A stretch of DNA of 64,000 nucleotides from CBDCGS01 sp965216915 (GTDB lineage: Bacteria > Pseudomonadota > Alphaproteobacteria > UBA828). Positions 1 through 8,240 of the stretch are shown here, in pieces (position 1 is the stretch's first letter; every line of letters starts with the position of its first letter). The DNA lies in contig CBDCGS010000009.1 in assembly GCA_965216915.1 (NCBI GenBank), positions 310,001 through 374,000 on the forward strand. The letters run 5' to 3'. Below the pieces are notes generated by a model. That model worked only from the letters and a program-made list of their open reading frames with translations, was not told where the DNA came from and searched no databases. Made by a program: the position numbers and the translations under genes.

Positions 1-351
1 TCGTCGGTCCGCCTGCCGCGCAAGATCGGGGTCAATCGCGCCAAATATCTGCTGTTCACCGCGCGCCACGTGCCCGCGGAGACGATGTGTGCCTGGGGCT
101 TGGTGCACGAGGTCGTGCCGTCGGAGCGGCTGGTCGCGGCGGTCGACGATCTGGTCGCGGAGCTCGCGGCCAAGAGCCCGCTCACACTCCGCCGCACCAA
201 GCGCCTGGTCAACGATCAGGCCGATCAGCCGCTCGACACCGCGCTTAGGCTCGAGCACATGATGGGCGATCTGCACTGGACCAGCGACGACATGAAGGAA
301 GGTGTCGCCGCCTTCATCGAGCGGCGACCGCCTGACTACAAAGGGAAGTAG
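1..351 (+). CDS. Enoyl-CoA hydratase/isomerase family protein, C-terminal part (5' end outside window)
   Basis: The frame is open from the first base and ends with TAG at 349-351, so only the last 116 residues are present. They carry the usual crotonase C-terminal pattern: a GLVHEVVP stretch after the active-site half, then KSPLTLRRTKRLVN, and an EGVAAFIERRPPDYKGK tail matching the E...AF..KR.P ending of the family. Crotonases hydrate or isomerise enoyl-CoA thioesters in beta-oxidation and related acyl-CoA routes. The catalytic glutamates and oxyanion-hole residues would lie in the missing part, so the exact reaction cannot be read. The neighbouring convergent thiolase fits an acyl-CoA degradation context. 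Confidence 0.85.
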   Translation, partial: SSVRLPRKIGVNRAKYLLFTARHVPAETMCAWGLVHEVVPSERLVAAVDDLVAELAAKSPLTLRRTKRLVNDQADQPLDTALRLEHMMGDLHWTSDDMKEGVAAFIERRPPDYKGK

Positions 352-378
352 CGCCAGCCTGCGGCCCGTCGCGCCTGC

Positions 379-1578
379 CTAGTGGCGGGTCGCGCCGAGG
401 ATCGTCACGCAGGCAGCTGCGGCGTCGTTGCCGATCCAGCCGCCGGCATTCTCCGCGATCCCGAAGCGCGCGCCCTCGCGCTGCCGCGCGCCGGCGCGCC
501 CGCGCAGCTGGTCCGCAAGCTCGACGAGTTGGGCCGCGCCGGTCGCGCCGATCGGGTGGCCACGGCTGATCAGGCCGCCGCTTGGGTTGATCGGGAGGTC
601 CCCACCGAGCGCGGTGCGGCCGGAGCGCAGCAGGCTCACGCCATCGCCGGGCGCACAGAAGCCGAGCTCCTCGGAAAGCACGAGCTCCGCCGGCGCCGCC
701 GCGTCGTGAATCTCGGCGACGTTCATGTCGTCGGGCCCGAGGCCTGCGGCTTCGTAAGCGGCTGACGCGGCCACCTGCGCAACCGGGCTCGTGCCCGCGG
801 TCCCCTCCTGGCCCGACCGAAGAACGCTCGCATGCACCGTGACCGGTTGGATGTTCTTGCGCTTGGCGTAGTCGTCGCTCATCAGGATGAGTGCCGCCGC
901 GCCGTCACCGATCGGCGAGCACATCATGAGCGTGAGCGGCGCCGCGATCATGCGGCTCTGCATCACCTCATCGAGGGTCACGTCGGCCTGAAACTGCGCC
1001 ATCGGGTTGAGCGCCCCGGCGTGGCGTTGCTTCACCGAGACGCGGCCATAGTCCTCCGCACGTGCCTCGGTGCGGTCCAGATAGGCGCGCGCAATGCTGG
1101 CATAGAGATCCATGAAGACGGAGCCCGTGCCGGCGCCGTCGGGCGCGATGCGCTTCCTGAGCGCCTCGAACTCCTCGGCGTCCGCCGCCGATTCGAGCGC
1201 CTTGAGCGGCACCGTGCGGTCCTCGTTGCTCATCTTCTCGGCGCCGATCGCGAGGGCGACGTCGCACTGGCCGGCCGCGACGGCGAGATGCGCGAGGTGA
1301 AACGCCGTCGAGGATGACGCGCAGGCATTCTCCACGTTCACGATCGGCCGGCCGAGCAAGCCGGTGGTGCGCAGCGCAACCTGGCCGCGCACACACTCCT
1401 GGCCGCTGAGCAGGCCGCCCGCGGCGTTGCCGAAGAACACCATGCCGACCTCGTCCGTCGCGGTATCGGCATCGCGCAGCGCATCGGCGACCGCCCGCTC
1501 CGCGAGCGATCTCAGGCTTGCGTCCAAGAACTTACCGAAGCGGGTCATCCCGGTCCCGCCGATCACGACGTGGCGCAT
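379..1578 (-). CDS. Thiolase family protein (SCP-x/lipid-transfer type acyl-CoA thiolase)
   Basis: This 399-residue protein begins MRHVVIGGTGMTRFGKF. The start at 1578 is preferred over an upstream ATG because GGAGA lies about 7 bases before it and the family begins there. The active-site Cys is C86 in NVENACASSS. The second half has an EIHDAAAPAE segment (the HDxF-like site of SCP-x thiolases) and GHPIGATG near the C-terminus. The CxG motif of classical acetyl-CoA thiolases is not present at the end (NAGGWIGND), which places it in the SCP-x/lipid-transfer branch. These enzymes cleave 3-ketoacyl-CoA, often with bulky or branched acyl groups. It converges with the enoyl-CoA hydratase fragment. 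The substrate is not determinable. Confidence 0.85.
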   Translation of the reverse strand: MRHVVIGGTGMTRFGKFLDASLRSLAERAVADALRDADTATDEVGMVFFGNAAGGLLSGQECVRGQVALRTTGLLGRPIVNVENACASSSTAFHLAHLAVAAGQCDVALAIGAEKMSNEDRTVPLKALESAADAEEFEALRKRIAPDGAGTGSVFMDLYASIARAYLDRTEARAEDYGRVSVKQRHAGALNPMAQFQADVTLDEVMQSRMIAAPLTLMMCSPIGDGAAALILMSDDYAKRKNIQPVTVHASVLRSGQEGTAGTSPVAQVAASAAYEAAGLGPDDMNVAEIHDAAAPAELVLSEELGFCAPGDGVSLLRSGRTALGGDLPINPSGGLISRGHPIGATGAAQLVELADQLRGRAGARQREGARFGIAENAGGWIGNDAAAACVTILGATRH

Positions 1579-1689
1579 CTGACGTCTCCATTTGGCGCGC
1601 GGAGGAGCCGCCACTCTAGGGGCATCACGGCGAGACCACAATGCGACTGCGGCCGTCCGCGCGAGGGTGTGACGGCAGTCACCGACGGG

Positions 1690-1786
1690 CCGTTAACGCT
1701 TGGTTAGCCTGATGCTCGGCCCACGATGGGCCGACCACTTGTCCGTAATCGATCTCAACCCGCGCTCGCAAGGGCGCGGGTTTTTT
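1690..1786 (+). ncRNA. Candidate intergenic small RNA: two hairpins ending in an intrinsic terminator
   Basis: Between the divergent starts of the thiolase and the secretion ABC gene there are two strong hairpins on the plus strand. 1716-1734 is a perfect 8-bp stem with a 3-base loop (TCGGCCCA/TGGGCCGA). 1757-1782 is a terminator stem followed by a T run. No coding frame on the plus strand would need this terminator, since the DNA before it is antisense to the thiolase. A short transcript starting near 1690 would therefore be a natural owner. No known family was recognised and no clear promoter was seen, so this is a weak call. Confidence 0.25.
1757..1786 (+). terminator. Rho-independent terminator
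   Basis: The arms AACCCGCGC (1757-1765) and GCGCGGGTT (1774-1782) pair perfectly around an 8-base loop. A run of six T at 1781-1786 follows. It points along the plus strand, upstream of the secretion ABC gene, so it would stop either a small RNA or read-through from the left. Confidence 0.7.
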
Positions 1787-1866
1787 CGACCGCCGTGTCC
1801 AGTCAACTTTAGGTGAGCGTTAACAGCCGGCAAGCATATTGGCGCCGATTCCTCACGGGCGGCGTC

Positions 1867-3642
1867 ATGGCGGCTGTGCGCAAGTCGATCGACATCTTCG
1901 CTCCCCTGTGGCGCGTCATCGCGCTGGCGGGCGGCTTCAGCTTGGTGGTCAACGTGCTGATGCTCACCGGCCCGCTCTTCATGCTGCAGATCTACGATCG
2001 CGTGCTGCCGAGCCGGAGCGGCGAGACGCTGATCATGCTGGTGCTGATCGCGGGCGGTTTGCTCGCCGTGTTGGCGCTCTTCGACGGGCTCCGCTCGCGG
2101 GTTTTGTCGCGCATCGGGCTCAAGGCGGACGCGGTGCTCAAATCCGAGGTCTGGCGCGCCGCGCTCGCCCACCGGCTGGCAACCGGAGACAGCCGGGGCG
2201 GCGGTACGCTGCGCGACTTGGATACGCTCCGCCAGTTCATCGCGGGGCAAGCCCTGGTCTCCTTCTTCGACGCGCCCTGGGCGCCGATCTACATCGTGCT
2301 CGTGTTCCTGCTGCACCCGCTGCTCGGCGCCGTCGCACTCGGCGGCGCGCTGGCATTGTTCGTGATCGCGCTGATCAACGAATGGTCGACCCGCCAACCG
2401 ATCGAAAAGGGCAGCGCCAAGCTCGCCGCGGCGTCCACGTTGGCCGAGGCCGGCCTCCACAACGCCGAGGCCGCGCAGTCGATGGGCATCGCCCCGCGGC
2501 TCGCCGCCCGCTGGGCCGCGCAGCGCGACGCCGCGCTCGACGATCACACGCGCGCCAACGACCGGCTGGGCTCGCTCACCGCGCTCTCGAAGGGGATTCG
2601 CCTTTTTCTCCAGGTCGCGATCCTCGGCGTCGGCGCCAGCCTCGCAATCCAGGAGCTGCTCAGCCCGGGCGCCATGATCGCCGCCTCGATCATCATGAGC
2701 CGCGCGCTCGCGCCGGTTGAGCAATCGATCGCGAACTGGCGCGGGTTCGTCAATGCGCGGGGCGCCTATCGCCGAATCCGGCGCTTGCTCGCGCACCATC
2801 CCGCGCCCGAGGCGCCGATGCCGCTGCCGGCGCCGCAAGGCAAGCTCACGGTCGAGGGAGCCATTCTCCGAGAGCCGGGGGGCACGACACCGCTGATCAA
2901 GAAGCTCAGCTTCAAGCTCGAAGCCGGTGAAGCGCTTGGCGTTATCGGGCCGTCGGGTGCGGGAAAATCGAGCCTGGCACGCATGCTTGTCGGGGTCTGG
3001 CGGCCGGTCGCGGGTGCCGTCCGCCTCGACGGCGCCGCCCTCGAGCAATGGGACCCGGCGGCGCTCGGACAGCATATCGGCTACCTGCCGCAGACCGTGG
3101 AGCTCTTCGACGGCACGGTGCGCCAGAACATTGCCCGCTTCGACGACAGCGCGCCCGCCGAGGCGGTGCTGGACGCCGCCAAGCGTGCCGGCGTCCATGA
3201 GACCGTGCTGCGCCTGCCCAATGGCTACGACACGCGCATCGGCCCGCTCGGCAGCGCGCTCTCTGCCGGGCAGCGTCAGCGCATCGGCTTGGCGCGGGCG
3301 CTCTTCGGCGATCCCGCCTTGGTCGTCCTCGACGAGCCCAACGCCCATCTCGATCGGGATGGCGAGCTTGCCCTGGCGCAGGCGATCAAGGGGCTCAAGG
3401 AGCGCGGTTGCACGTGCGTGGTGATGGCGCATCGTCCGAGCGCGATCGAGGCGGTCGACAAAATCCTGATTCTCCAAGGAGGCGAGCGCCTTGCCTTCGG
3501 CGCGAAGGACGACGTCCTGGCGTCGCGTCCGGGTGAGCCCGCGCCCGCGCTGAAGGTGCCTCAATCGGAGGCGGCCGCCGCGACCGCGCGCAAAAAGCCG
3601 GCGGCGTCGCTGCTGCAAACCTTGCCGGAGAGCGCGGCATGA
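1867..3642 (+). CDS. Type I secretion system ABC transporter/permease (PrtD/HlyB-like)
   Basis: This is a 591-residue inner-membrane exporter half-molecule. An N-terminal membrane domain (about residues 1-310, first helices in the GGFSLVVNVLMLTGPLFML region) is followed by an ATPase domain. Walker A is GPSGAGKS with K367, the signature is LSAGQRQR from residue 465 (Ala in place of the second Gly position), Walker B is VVLDE with D489/E490, and the H-loop His is H522. There is no N-terminal peptidase domain, so it belongs to the PrtD type that exports RTX cargo with an uncleaved C-terminal signal. An in-frame GTG at 1813 would add 18 residues; neither start has a strong ribosome site. Its last codons overlap the membrane-fusion gene, and the RTX protease downstream is the probable cargo. 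Confidence 0.9.
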   Translation: MAAVRKSIDIFAPLWRVIALAGGFSLVVNVLMLTGPLFMLQIYDRVLPSRSGETLIMLVLIAGGLLAVLALFDGLRSRVLSRIGLKADAVLKSEVWRAALAHRLATGDSRGGGTLRDLDTLRQFIAGQALVSFFDAPWAPIYIVLVFLLHPLLGAVALGGALALFVIALINEWSTRQPIEKGSAKLAAASTLAEAGLHNAEAAQSMGIAPRLAARWAAQRDAALDDHTRANDRLGSLTALSKGIRLFLQVAILGVGASLAIQELLSPGAMIAASIIMSRALAPVEQSIANWRGFVNARGAYRRIRRLLAHHPAPEAPMPLPAPQGKLTVEGAILREPGGTTPLIKKLSFKLEAGEALGVIGPSGAGKSSLARMLVGVWRPVAGAVRLDGAALEQWDPAALGQHIGYLPQTVELFDGTVRQNIARFDDSAPAEAVLDAAKRAGVHETVLRLPNGYDTRIGPLGSALSAGQRQRIGLARALFGDPALVVLDEPNAHLDRDGELALAQAIKGLKERGCTCVVMAHRPSAIEAVDKILILQGGERLAFGAKDDVLASRPGEPAPALKVPQSEAAAATARKKPAASLLQTLPESAA

Positions 3643-4952
3643 GCGAGGCGCGCTCGTCCGTCCGCCGCTATGCGATCGCGGGGCTCGCGGCGGTGGGCGT
3701 GCTGGTCGGCGGGCTTGGGATTTGGGCCGGGCTCGCGCCGCTCAGCAGCGCCGTCATCGCACCCGGCGTGATCGTCGTCGACAGCAGCCGCAAGGAGGTT
3801 CAGCATCTGGAAGGCGGGATCGTCGCCGCGCTGCTCGTGCGCGAGGGCGATCACGTCCGCGCCGGGCAGCCCGTGGTCAGGCTCGACGCCACCCAAGCCG
3901 GCGCGCGCCGCACGATCCTGCAGGCCGAACTCGACGTGCTGCGCGCGCGCCGTGTCCGGCTCAAGGCGGAGCAGCATGTCGGCGAGGGCGGCGCCTTGCC
4001 GCCGCTCGCCTTTCCCTCCGCTCTGGAGCTGCGCCGGCTCGCCGAGCCGTCGGTCGCCCAGATCCTGGATGGCGAATTCGCTCTCTTCACGGCACGGCAC
4101 GCGGCGCTGAAGGGGCGCCTCGCCGTCCTCAAGACGCAGCCCTCGTTGCTCAGAGAGGAAATCCGCGGCCTCGAGGCACAAGTGGCGGCAAAGACGCGGC
4201 AAATCGAGTTGATCCAACAAGAGCTCGCGGCCCAGCACAAGCTTCTCAAGAAGGGGCATGTGCCGATCACACGCGTACTGGAGCTGGAGCGCACGGCCGC
4301 CGCCCTCAAGGGTGAGCGCGGGCAGCGGCTTGCCGAGATCGCCCGCGCCCGCGGCTCGATCGGCGAGGCGGCGCTGCGCGAGATCGAGCTCGTCACCGGT
4401 TTTCGCGAGGGTGCGGTGGCCGATCTGCGCGAGGCCGAGGCGCGCATCTTCGATTTGCGCGAGCAACTCCTCGCGGCCGAGGATGTCTTGCAGCGCACCG
4501 AGCTTTTGGCGCCCGCAACCGGGCATGTAGTCGGTCTTTCGGTGCATACCATCGGTGGGGTCGTCGCGCCGGGCGAAGTGCTCATGCAAATCGTGCCCGA
4601 CAAGGACGCGCTGACCATCGACGTGCAAGTGCGCCCCGAAGATGTCGACGAGGTGACGCCGGGGCAGGAGGCCGACGTCCGCCTCACGGCCCTCGATCAA
4701 ACAACCACGCCTACGCTGAAAGCCACGGTGACAGCCGTTTCTGCGGATCGATTGGTCGACGAGCAGTCGGGTTTGCCCTATTATCGCGCCCGCCTTGAGC
4801 TGACGGACGAAGAGCTGTCGCGACTGGGCGAGCAGACCGTGGTTCCCGGCATGCCGGCCGAGGTTTTCATTCGTACTGGGGGACGGACGGTACTCAACTA
4901 TCTCTTTAAGCCATTGCGCGATGGGTTTTCTCGCGCATTCCGCGAGTCTTAA
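3639..4952 (+). CDS. HlyD-family type I secretion periplasmic adaptor (PrtE-like)
   Basis: This 437-residue protein has one N-terminal membrane segment (about residues 11-31) followed by a periplasmic part. An ESGGIV-like biotinyl/lipoyl half-motif appears as HLEGGIVAALLVREGDHV. A long alpha-helical hairpin follows (about residues 90-270, rich in Leu, Glu, Arg and Ala), then the second lipoyl half and a beta-barrel domain. ATG at 3639 overlaps the TGA of the ABC gene (ATGA), indicating translational coupling. The protein links the ABC exporter to an outer-membrane TolC-type channel. No TolC gene is in the window, so the channel must be encoded elsewhere. Confidence 0.92.
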   Translation: MSEARSSVRRYAIAGLAAVGVLVGGLGIWAGLAPLSSAVIAPGVIVVDSSRKEVQHLEGGIVAALLVREGDHVRAGQPVVRLDATQAGARRTILQAELDVLRARRVRLKAEQHVGEGGALPPLAFPSALELRRLAEPSVAQILDGEFALFTARHAALKGRLAVLKTQPSLLREEIRGLEAQVAAKTRQIELIQQELAAQHKLLKKGHVPITRVLELERTAAALKGERGQRLAEIARARGSIGEAALREIELVTGFREGAVADLREAEARIFDLREQLLAAEDVLQRTELLAPATGHVVGLSVHTIGGVVAPGEVLMQIVPDKDALTIDVQVRPEDVDEVTPGQEADVRLTALDQTTTPTLKATVTAVSADRLVDEQSGLPYYRARLELTDEELSRLGEQTVVPGMPAEVFIRTGGRTVLNYLFKPLRDGFSRAFRES

Positions 4953-5026
4953 ATAAAACTCGACCGAATCTAGAATAATAGCGAAGTAGAATCGCGGATT
5001 AAAATTTCCTGAATCTCAATAAATTG

Positions 5027-5060
5027 TTGACAGGCCCGCGAAATTCAGAGAATTTCCGCG
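5027..5060 (+). promoter_or_regulatory. Candidate promoter with overlapping palindrome upstream of the RTX protease
   Basis: The 170 bases before the protease gene are strikingly AT-rich for this genome. TTGACA at 5027-5032 is a perfect -35 box. The expected -10 position falls inside a palindrome: GAAATTC (5040-5046), a 3-base centre, then GAATTTC (5050-5056). It extends outward to CGCG on both sides with one bulged base. An operator covering the -10 region would suit regulated expression of a secreted protease. The -10 itself matches the consensus poorly. Confidence 0.4.
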
Positions 5061-5186
5061 CTAATTCGGTTCGAATTCAAGAAATAACAAAATCTTAAAA
5101 GGGAAATCCGACAATTAGCCGACTTGGGAGCCGTGTGTCGCAGCGACGCGCCGGCCGCCCGAGGTGGCTTCGGCGAGGGGGTTGGC

Positions 5187-8100
5187 ATGTCCTACTACAT
5201 CGACGCACTTCTTCCGCGGGATGATTCCACCGGCGAGGTGATGGACGCCTATCGATGGAATTACGGCGATCCCGTGGGCACCGCGGTGTCGCTCGATTTC
5301 ATGTTCTTGAGCTCGGTGCCGTCCTACTACGCGGCCGACGCCGCGGAGCGGAACGGGTTCAGCAGCTTCAACCAGCAGCAGATGGACGCGGCGCGCGTGA
5401 TTCTCGACCACGTCGAGACCTTCGCGAATATCACGTTCAGCGAAACCTCGTCGATCAACCAAGCCGAGATCACCTGGGCCAACGCAACCCTGCCGTCGGG
5501 GACCGGCGCATGGGCCTACTACCCATCGACCTATTGGGATATCGGCGGCGATATCTGGATCAACAACCGCTACGCCTCGCAGCTCACGCCGAACGAGGGC
5601 AACTACGCCTATTTCACGATGATTCATGAGCTCGGCCATGCGCTCGGGCTTGCCCACCCGCACGATCACGAAGCGCACACCGACCTGCCGCCGGACGAGG
5701 AGAACCGCCAATACACGGTCATGTCCTACAACGGCGTGCCGGGCAACGGGTCGGTCGAGCCGATCACCTTCCAGCTCTACGACATCGCCACGCTGCAGCA
5801 CCTCTACGGTGCGAACATGAGCCACGCGACCGGCGACGACGTCTACGACTTCTCCAACCTCAACGACGTCATTCAGACCATTTGGGATGCCGGCGGCTTC
5901 GACACCTTCGACGCCTCCGGCGAGACCGGCCGGGTGCTCATCGACCTCAATGAGGGCGCCTTCAGCTCGATCGGAACCTATGGCGGAAGTTCGTTGATGG
6001 TCAACAACATCGCGATCGCCTTTAACGTGACGATCGAGGCCGCGAAGGGTGGAAGCGGCAATGACACGCTGGTCGGCAACGGTGTGAGCAACGTCCTCGA
6101 CGGGGGAGCCGGCAATGACACGCTCACCGGCGGTGGCAGCGCCGACACGTTCGTCTTCGGTGGGCTGTTCGGCGCCGACACGGTGGTTGATTTCGAGGAT
6201 GGTCTCGACGTGCTCGACCTCGGTAGCGCGGGCTTCACGATCCTCGAGCTTTCGATCAGCTACGACGCCAGCGGCGCACAGGTCGCGAGCGACGCCGGCT
6301 CGATCCAGCTGGACGGCGTGGCGAGCGGCGTGCTCGACATCAACGACCTGGACCTCGGCACGCATGTCGTCGATTTGACCCTGGCGGGCGGCGCCAATGC
6401 CGACAGCCTCGCCGGGTCGCTCGGCGACGACGTCATCACCGCAGGCGCGGGCAATGACACTCTGAACGGTGCCGCGGGCATGGATCAGCTGATCGGCGGC
6501 GCCGGCAACGATACGCTGACGGGCGGCGGCGACGCCGACCGCTTCATCTTCGGTACCGGCTTCGGTGCCGACACGGTGATCGATTTCGAGAACGGTCTCG
6601 ACCTCCTCGATCTCGAAGGGACCGGTCTGACCTTCGCCGACCTTTCGATCAGCTATGACGGCGCCGGTGCCAACGTCTCCAGCGTCGAAGGCACGATCCA
6701 GCTTCTGGGCGTGGCCAGCGGCGTGCTGGACGAAAGCGACTTCGTTCTCGGCACGGGTGGTGGCGACACGGGCGGTGGCGACACAGGCGGTGGAGACACC
6801 GGCGGTGGCGATACCGGCGGCGGCGGTGACCAGGACCCGGATCAAACGATCACCGGGACGAGCGGCCCCGATACGTTGGAAGGCGGCTCTGGCAACGACA
6901 CCATCAACGGCGGACTGCACAACGACACCCTGATCGGCAACGCCGGGAACGATTCGCTCAACGGCAGCTATGGAAACGACACGCTGATCGGCGGCGCCGG
7001 CGATGACCTCTTGAACGGCAGCCGGGGCATCGACTGGGCCGACTACACCAGCGCGGCGAGCGGGATCCTCCTCGATCTCGGCGCCGGCACCGCGAGCGAC
7101 GGCGACGGCGGGACCGACACCTTGAATTCCATCGAGCGGGTTCGCGGCTCCGATCATGCGGATCAGCTCACTGGCAGTGTCGGCGCGGATTGGCTCGTCG
7201 GTGGCGCGGGCGACGACCTGCTCAACGGCGCAGGCGGCAATGATCGCCTCTGGGGCGAAGCGGGCGCGGACACGTTCGTGTTCGAAACCAACTGGGGCGA
7301 CGACAAGGTCGAGGACTTCGAAGATGGCGTCGACAGCGTCGACCTGAGCGCGACCGGGCTGGCGTTCACCGACCTCGTGATCAACTATGACGGGGCTGGC
7401 GCAAACGTCTTGAGCTCGCAGGGCACGATCCAATTTCTCGGTGTGGCCGACGGCACCCTGGATGAAACCGACTTCGTTTTCACCGCGGGTGGTGATACCG
7501 GCGGTGGCGATACGGGCGGTGGTGATACGGGCGGTGGTGATACGGGCGGTGGCGACCCGGATCCTGATCAAACGATCACCGGCACGAGCGGCGCCGACAC
7601 GCTCGAGGGCGGCTCTGGCAACGACACCATCAACGGCGGCCAGCACAATGACACCCTGATCGGCAACGCCGGAAACGATTCGCTCTACGGCAGCTACGGA
7701 AACGATACGTTGATCGGCGGCGCCGGGGACGACTTCCTAGCGGGTGGCCGCGGCAGCGATTGGGCGGACTACACCGGTGCCGCGAGTGGTGCCGTGGTCG
7801 ATCTCGGCGCCGGCACGGCAAGCGATGGTGATGGCGGGACCGACACGTTGGTGTCGATTGAGCGCGTGCGCGGCTCCGACGATGCGGATCAGCTGCTCGG
7901 GAACTCCAGCGCCAACTCACTGGCAGGAGGGGCCGGCGCCGACCTGCTCAACGGTGCGGGCGGCAACGATCGCCTCTGGGGCGATGCGGGCGCCGACACG
8001 TTCGTCTTCGACAGCAACTGGGGCGACGACCGCATCGAGGACTTCGAGGACGGCGTCGACACCGTCGACATGAGCGGCACGGGGCTGAGCTTCGGCGATC

Positions 8101-8213
8101 TGAGCATCTCGTCGTCGGGTGGCGACGCCCTGGTCAGCCACGCCTCCTACTCGATCACCTTCGTCGGCGTGAGCCAGACGGATATCGACGCCAACGACTT
8201 CGTCTTCGGCTAG
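5187..8213 (+). CDS. Serralysin-like M10 zinc metalloprotease with modular RTX repeats, type I secreted
   Basis: This 1008-residue protein starts at 5187, where GAGGGG precedes the ATG. An upstream in-frame ATG at 5124 lacks such a site. The catalytic domain holds the zinc motif HELGHALGLAH (H147, E148, H151, H157) and a Met-turn VMSYNG (M179). There is no Sec signal peptide. From about residue 290 the protein is built of calcium-binding nonapeptide repeats (GGAGNDTL, GGSGNDTI and similar) arranged in modules. Each module ends in a DF-type strand (DLDLG, DFVLG, DFVFT, DFVFG). The last two modules are about 242 residues apart and nearly identical, and Gly-Asp-Thr linkers join them. The final DFVFG end resembles a type I secretion signal. 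Serralysins normally have about 480 residues, so the repeat region is greatly enlarged. Confidence 0.92.
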   Translation: MSYYIDALLPRDDSTGEVMDAYRWNYGDPVGTAVSLDFMFLSSVPSYYAADAAERNGFSSFNQQQMDAARVILDHVETFANITFSETSSINQAEITWANATLPSGTGAWAYYPSTYWDIGGDIWINNRYASQLTPNEGNYAYFTMIHELGHALGLAHPHDHEAHTDLPPDEENRQYTVMSYNGVPGNGSVEPITFQLYDIATLQHLYGANMSHATGDDVYDFSNLNDVIQTIWDAGGFDTFDASGETGRVLIDLNEGAFSSIGTYGGSSLMVNNIAIAFNVTIEAAKGGSGNDTLVGNGVSNVLDGGAGNDTLTGGGSADTFVFGGLFGADTVVDFEDGLDVLDLGSAGFTILELSISYDASGAQVASDAGSIQLDGVASGVLDINDLDLGTHVVDLTLAGGANADSLAGSLGDDVITAGAGNDTLNGAAGMDQLIGGAGNDTLTGGGDADRFIFGTGFGADTVIDFENGLDLLDLEGTGLTFADLSISYDGAGANVSSVEGTIQLLGVASGVLDESDFVLGTGGGDTGGGDTGGGDTGGGDTGGGGDQDPDQTITGTSGPDTLEGGSGNDTINGGLHNDTLIGNAGNDSLNGSYGNDTLIGGAGDDLLNGSRGIDWADYTSAASGILLDLGAGTASDGDGGTDTLNSIERVRGSDHADQLTGSVGADWLVGGAGDDLLNGAGGNDRLWGEAGADTFVFETNWGDDKVEDFEDGVDSVDLSATGLAFTDLVINYDGAGANVLSSQGTIQFLGVADGTLDETDFVFTAGGDTGGGDTGGGDTGGGDTGGGDPDPDQTITGTSGADTLEGGSGNDTINGGQHNDTLIGNAGNDSLYGSYGNDTLIGGAGDDFLAGGRGSDWADYTGAASGAVVDLGAGTASDGDGGTDTLVSIERVRGSDDADQLLGNSSANSLAGGAGADLLNGAGGNDRLWGDAGADTFVFDSNWGDDRIEDFEDGVDTVDMSGTGLSFGDLSISSSGGDALVSHASYSITFVGVSQTDIDANDFVFG
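6757..6830 (+). repeat. In-frame 15-bp minisatellite (Gly-Gly-Asp-Thr-Gly linker), first block
   Basis: About five copies of a GGTGGCGACACGGGC-like unit encode a GGDTG repeat in the metalloprotease. Units differ mainly at third codon positions. The block separates the second and third beta-roll modules. Confidence 0.85.
6841..8213 (+). repeat. Tandem ~726-bp duplication encoding two RTX modules
   Basis: Segments beginning with the same 12-base stretch at 6841 and 7567 run in parallel for about 650 bases. Most differences are at third codon positions. Each encodes a DQTITGTSG...GNDTINGG...ADTFVF...DFVF module of about 242 residues. This shows recent in-frame duplication within the protease gene. 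Confidence 0.8.
7487..7556 (+). repeat. In-frame 15-bp minisatellite (Gly-Gly-Asp-Thr-Gly linker), second block
   Basis: Four to five copies of the same 15-base unit as at 6757-6830, again encoding GGDTG repeats, lie between the third and fourth RTX modules. Confidence 0.85.
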
Positions 8214-8240
8214 GCCCCTTTGGGTCGCGGTCTGAGGGCG

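Noticed and set aside
1716..1786. A tRNA gene in the paired hairpins
   Set aside because: No cloverleaf, T-loop GTTCRA or acceptor stem can be drawn.
1693..3618. A 641-codon open frame antisense to the secretion ABC gene
   Set aside because: The plus-strand frame has all the ABC motifs; the antisense product is a composition artefact.
6757..7556. Short regular repeats that might be taken for a CRISPR array
   Set aside because: Units are 15 bases, in frame, without unique spacers of fixed length, and encode a Gly-Asp-Thr linker.
5115..7646. An 843-codon open frame antisense to the RTX protease, with internal repeats
   Set aside because: The repeats mirror the RTX repeats of the real gene. 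No independent motif or ribosome site supports it.
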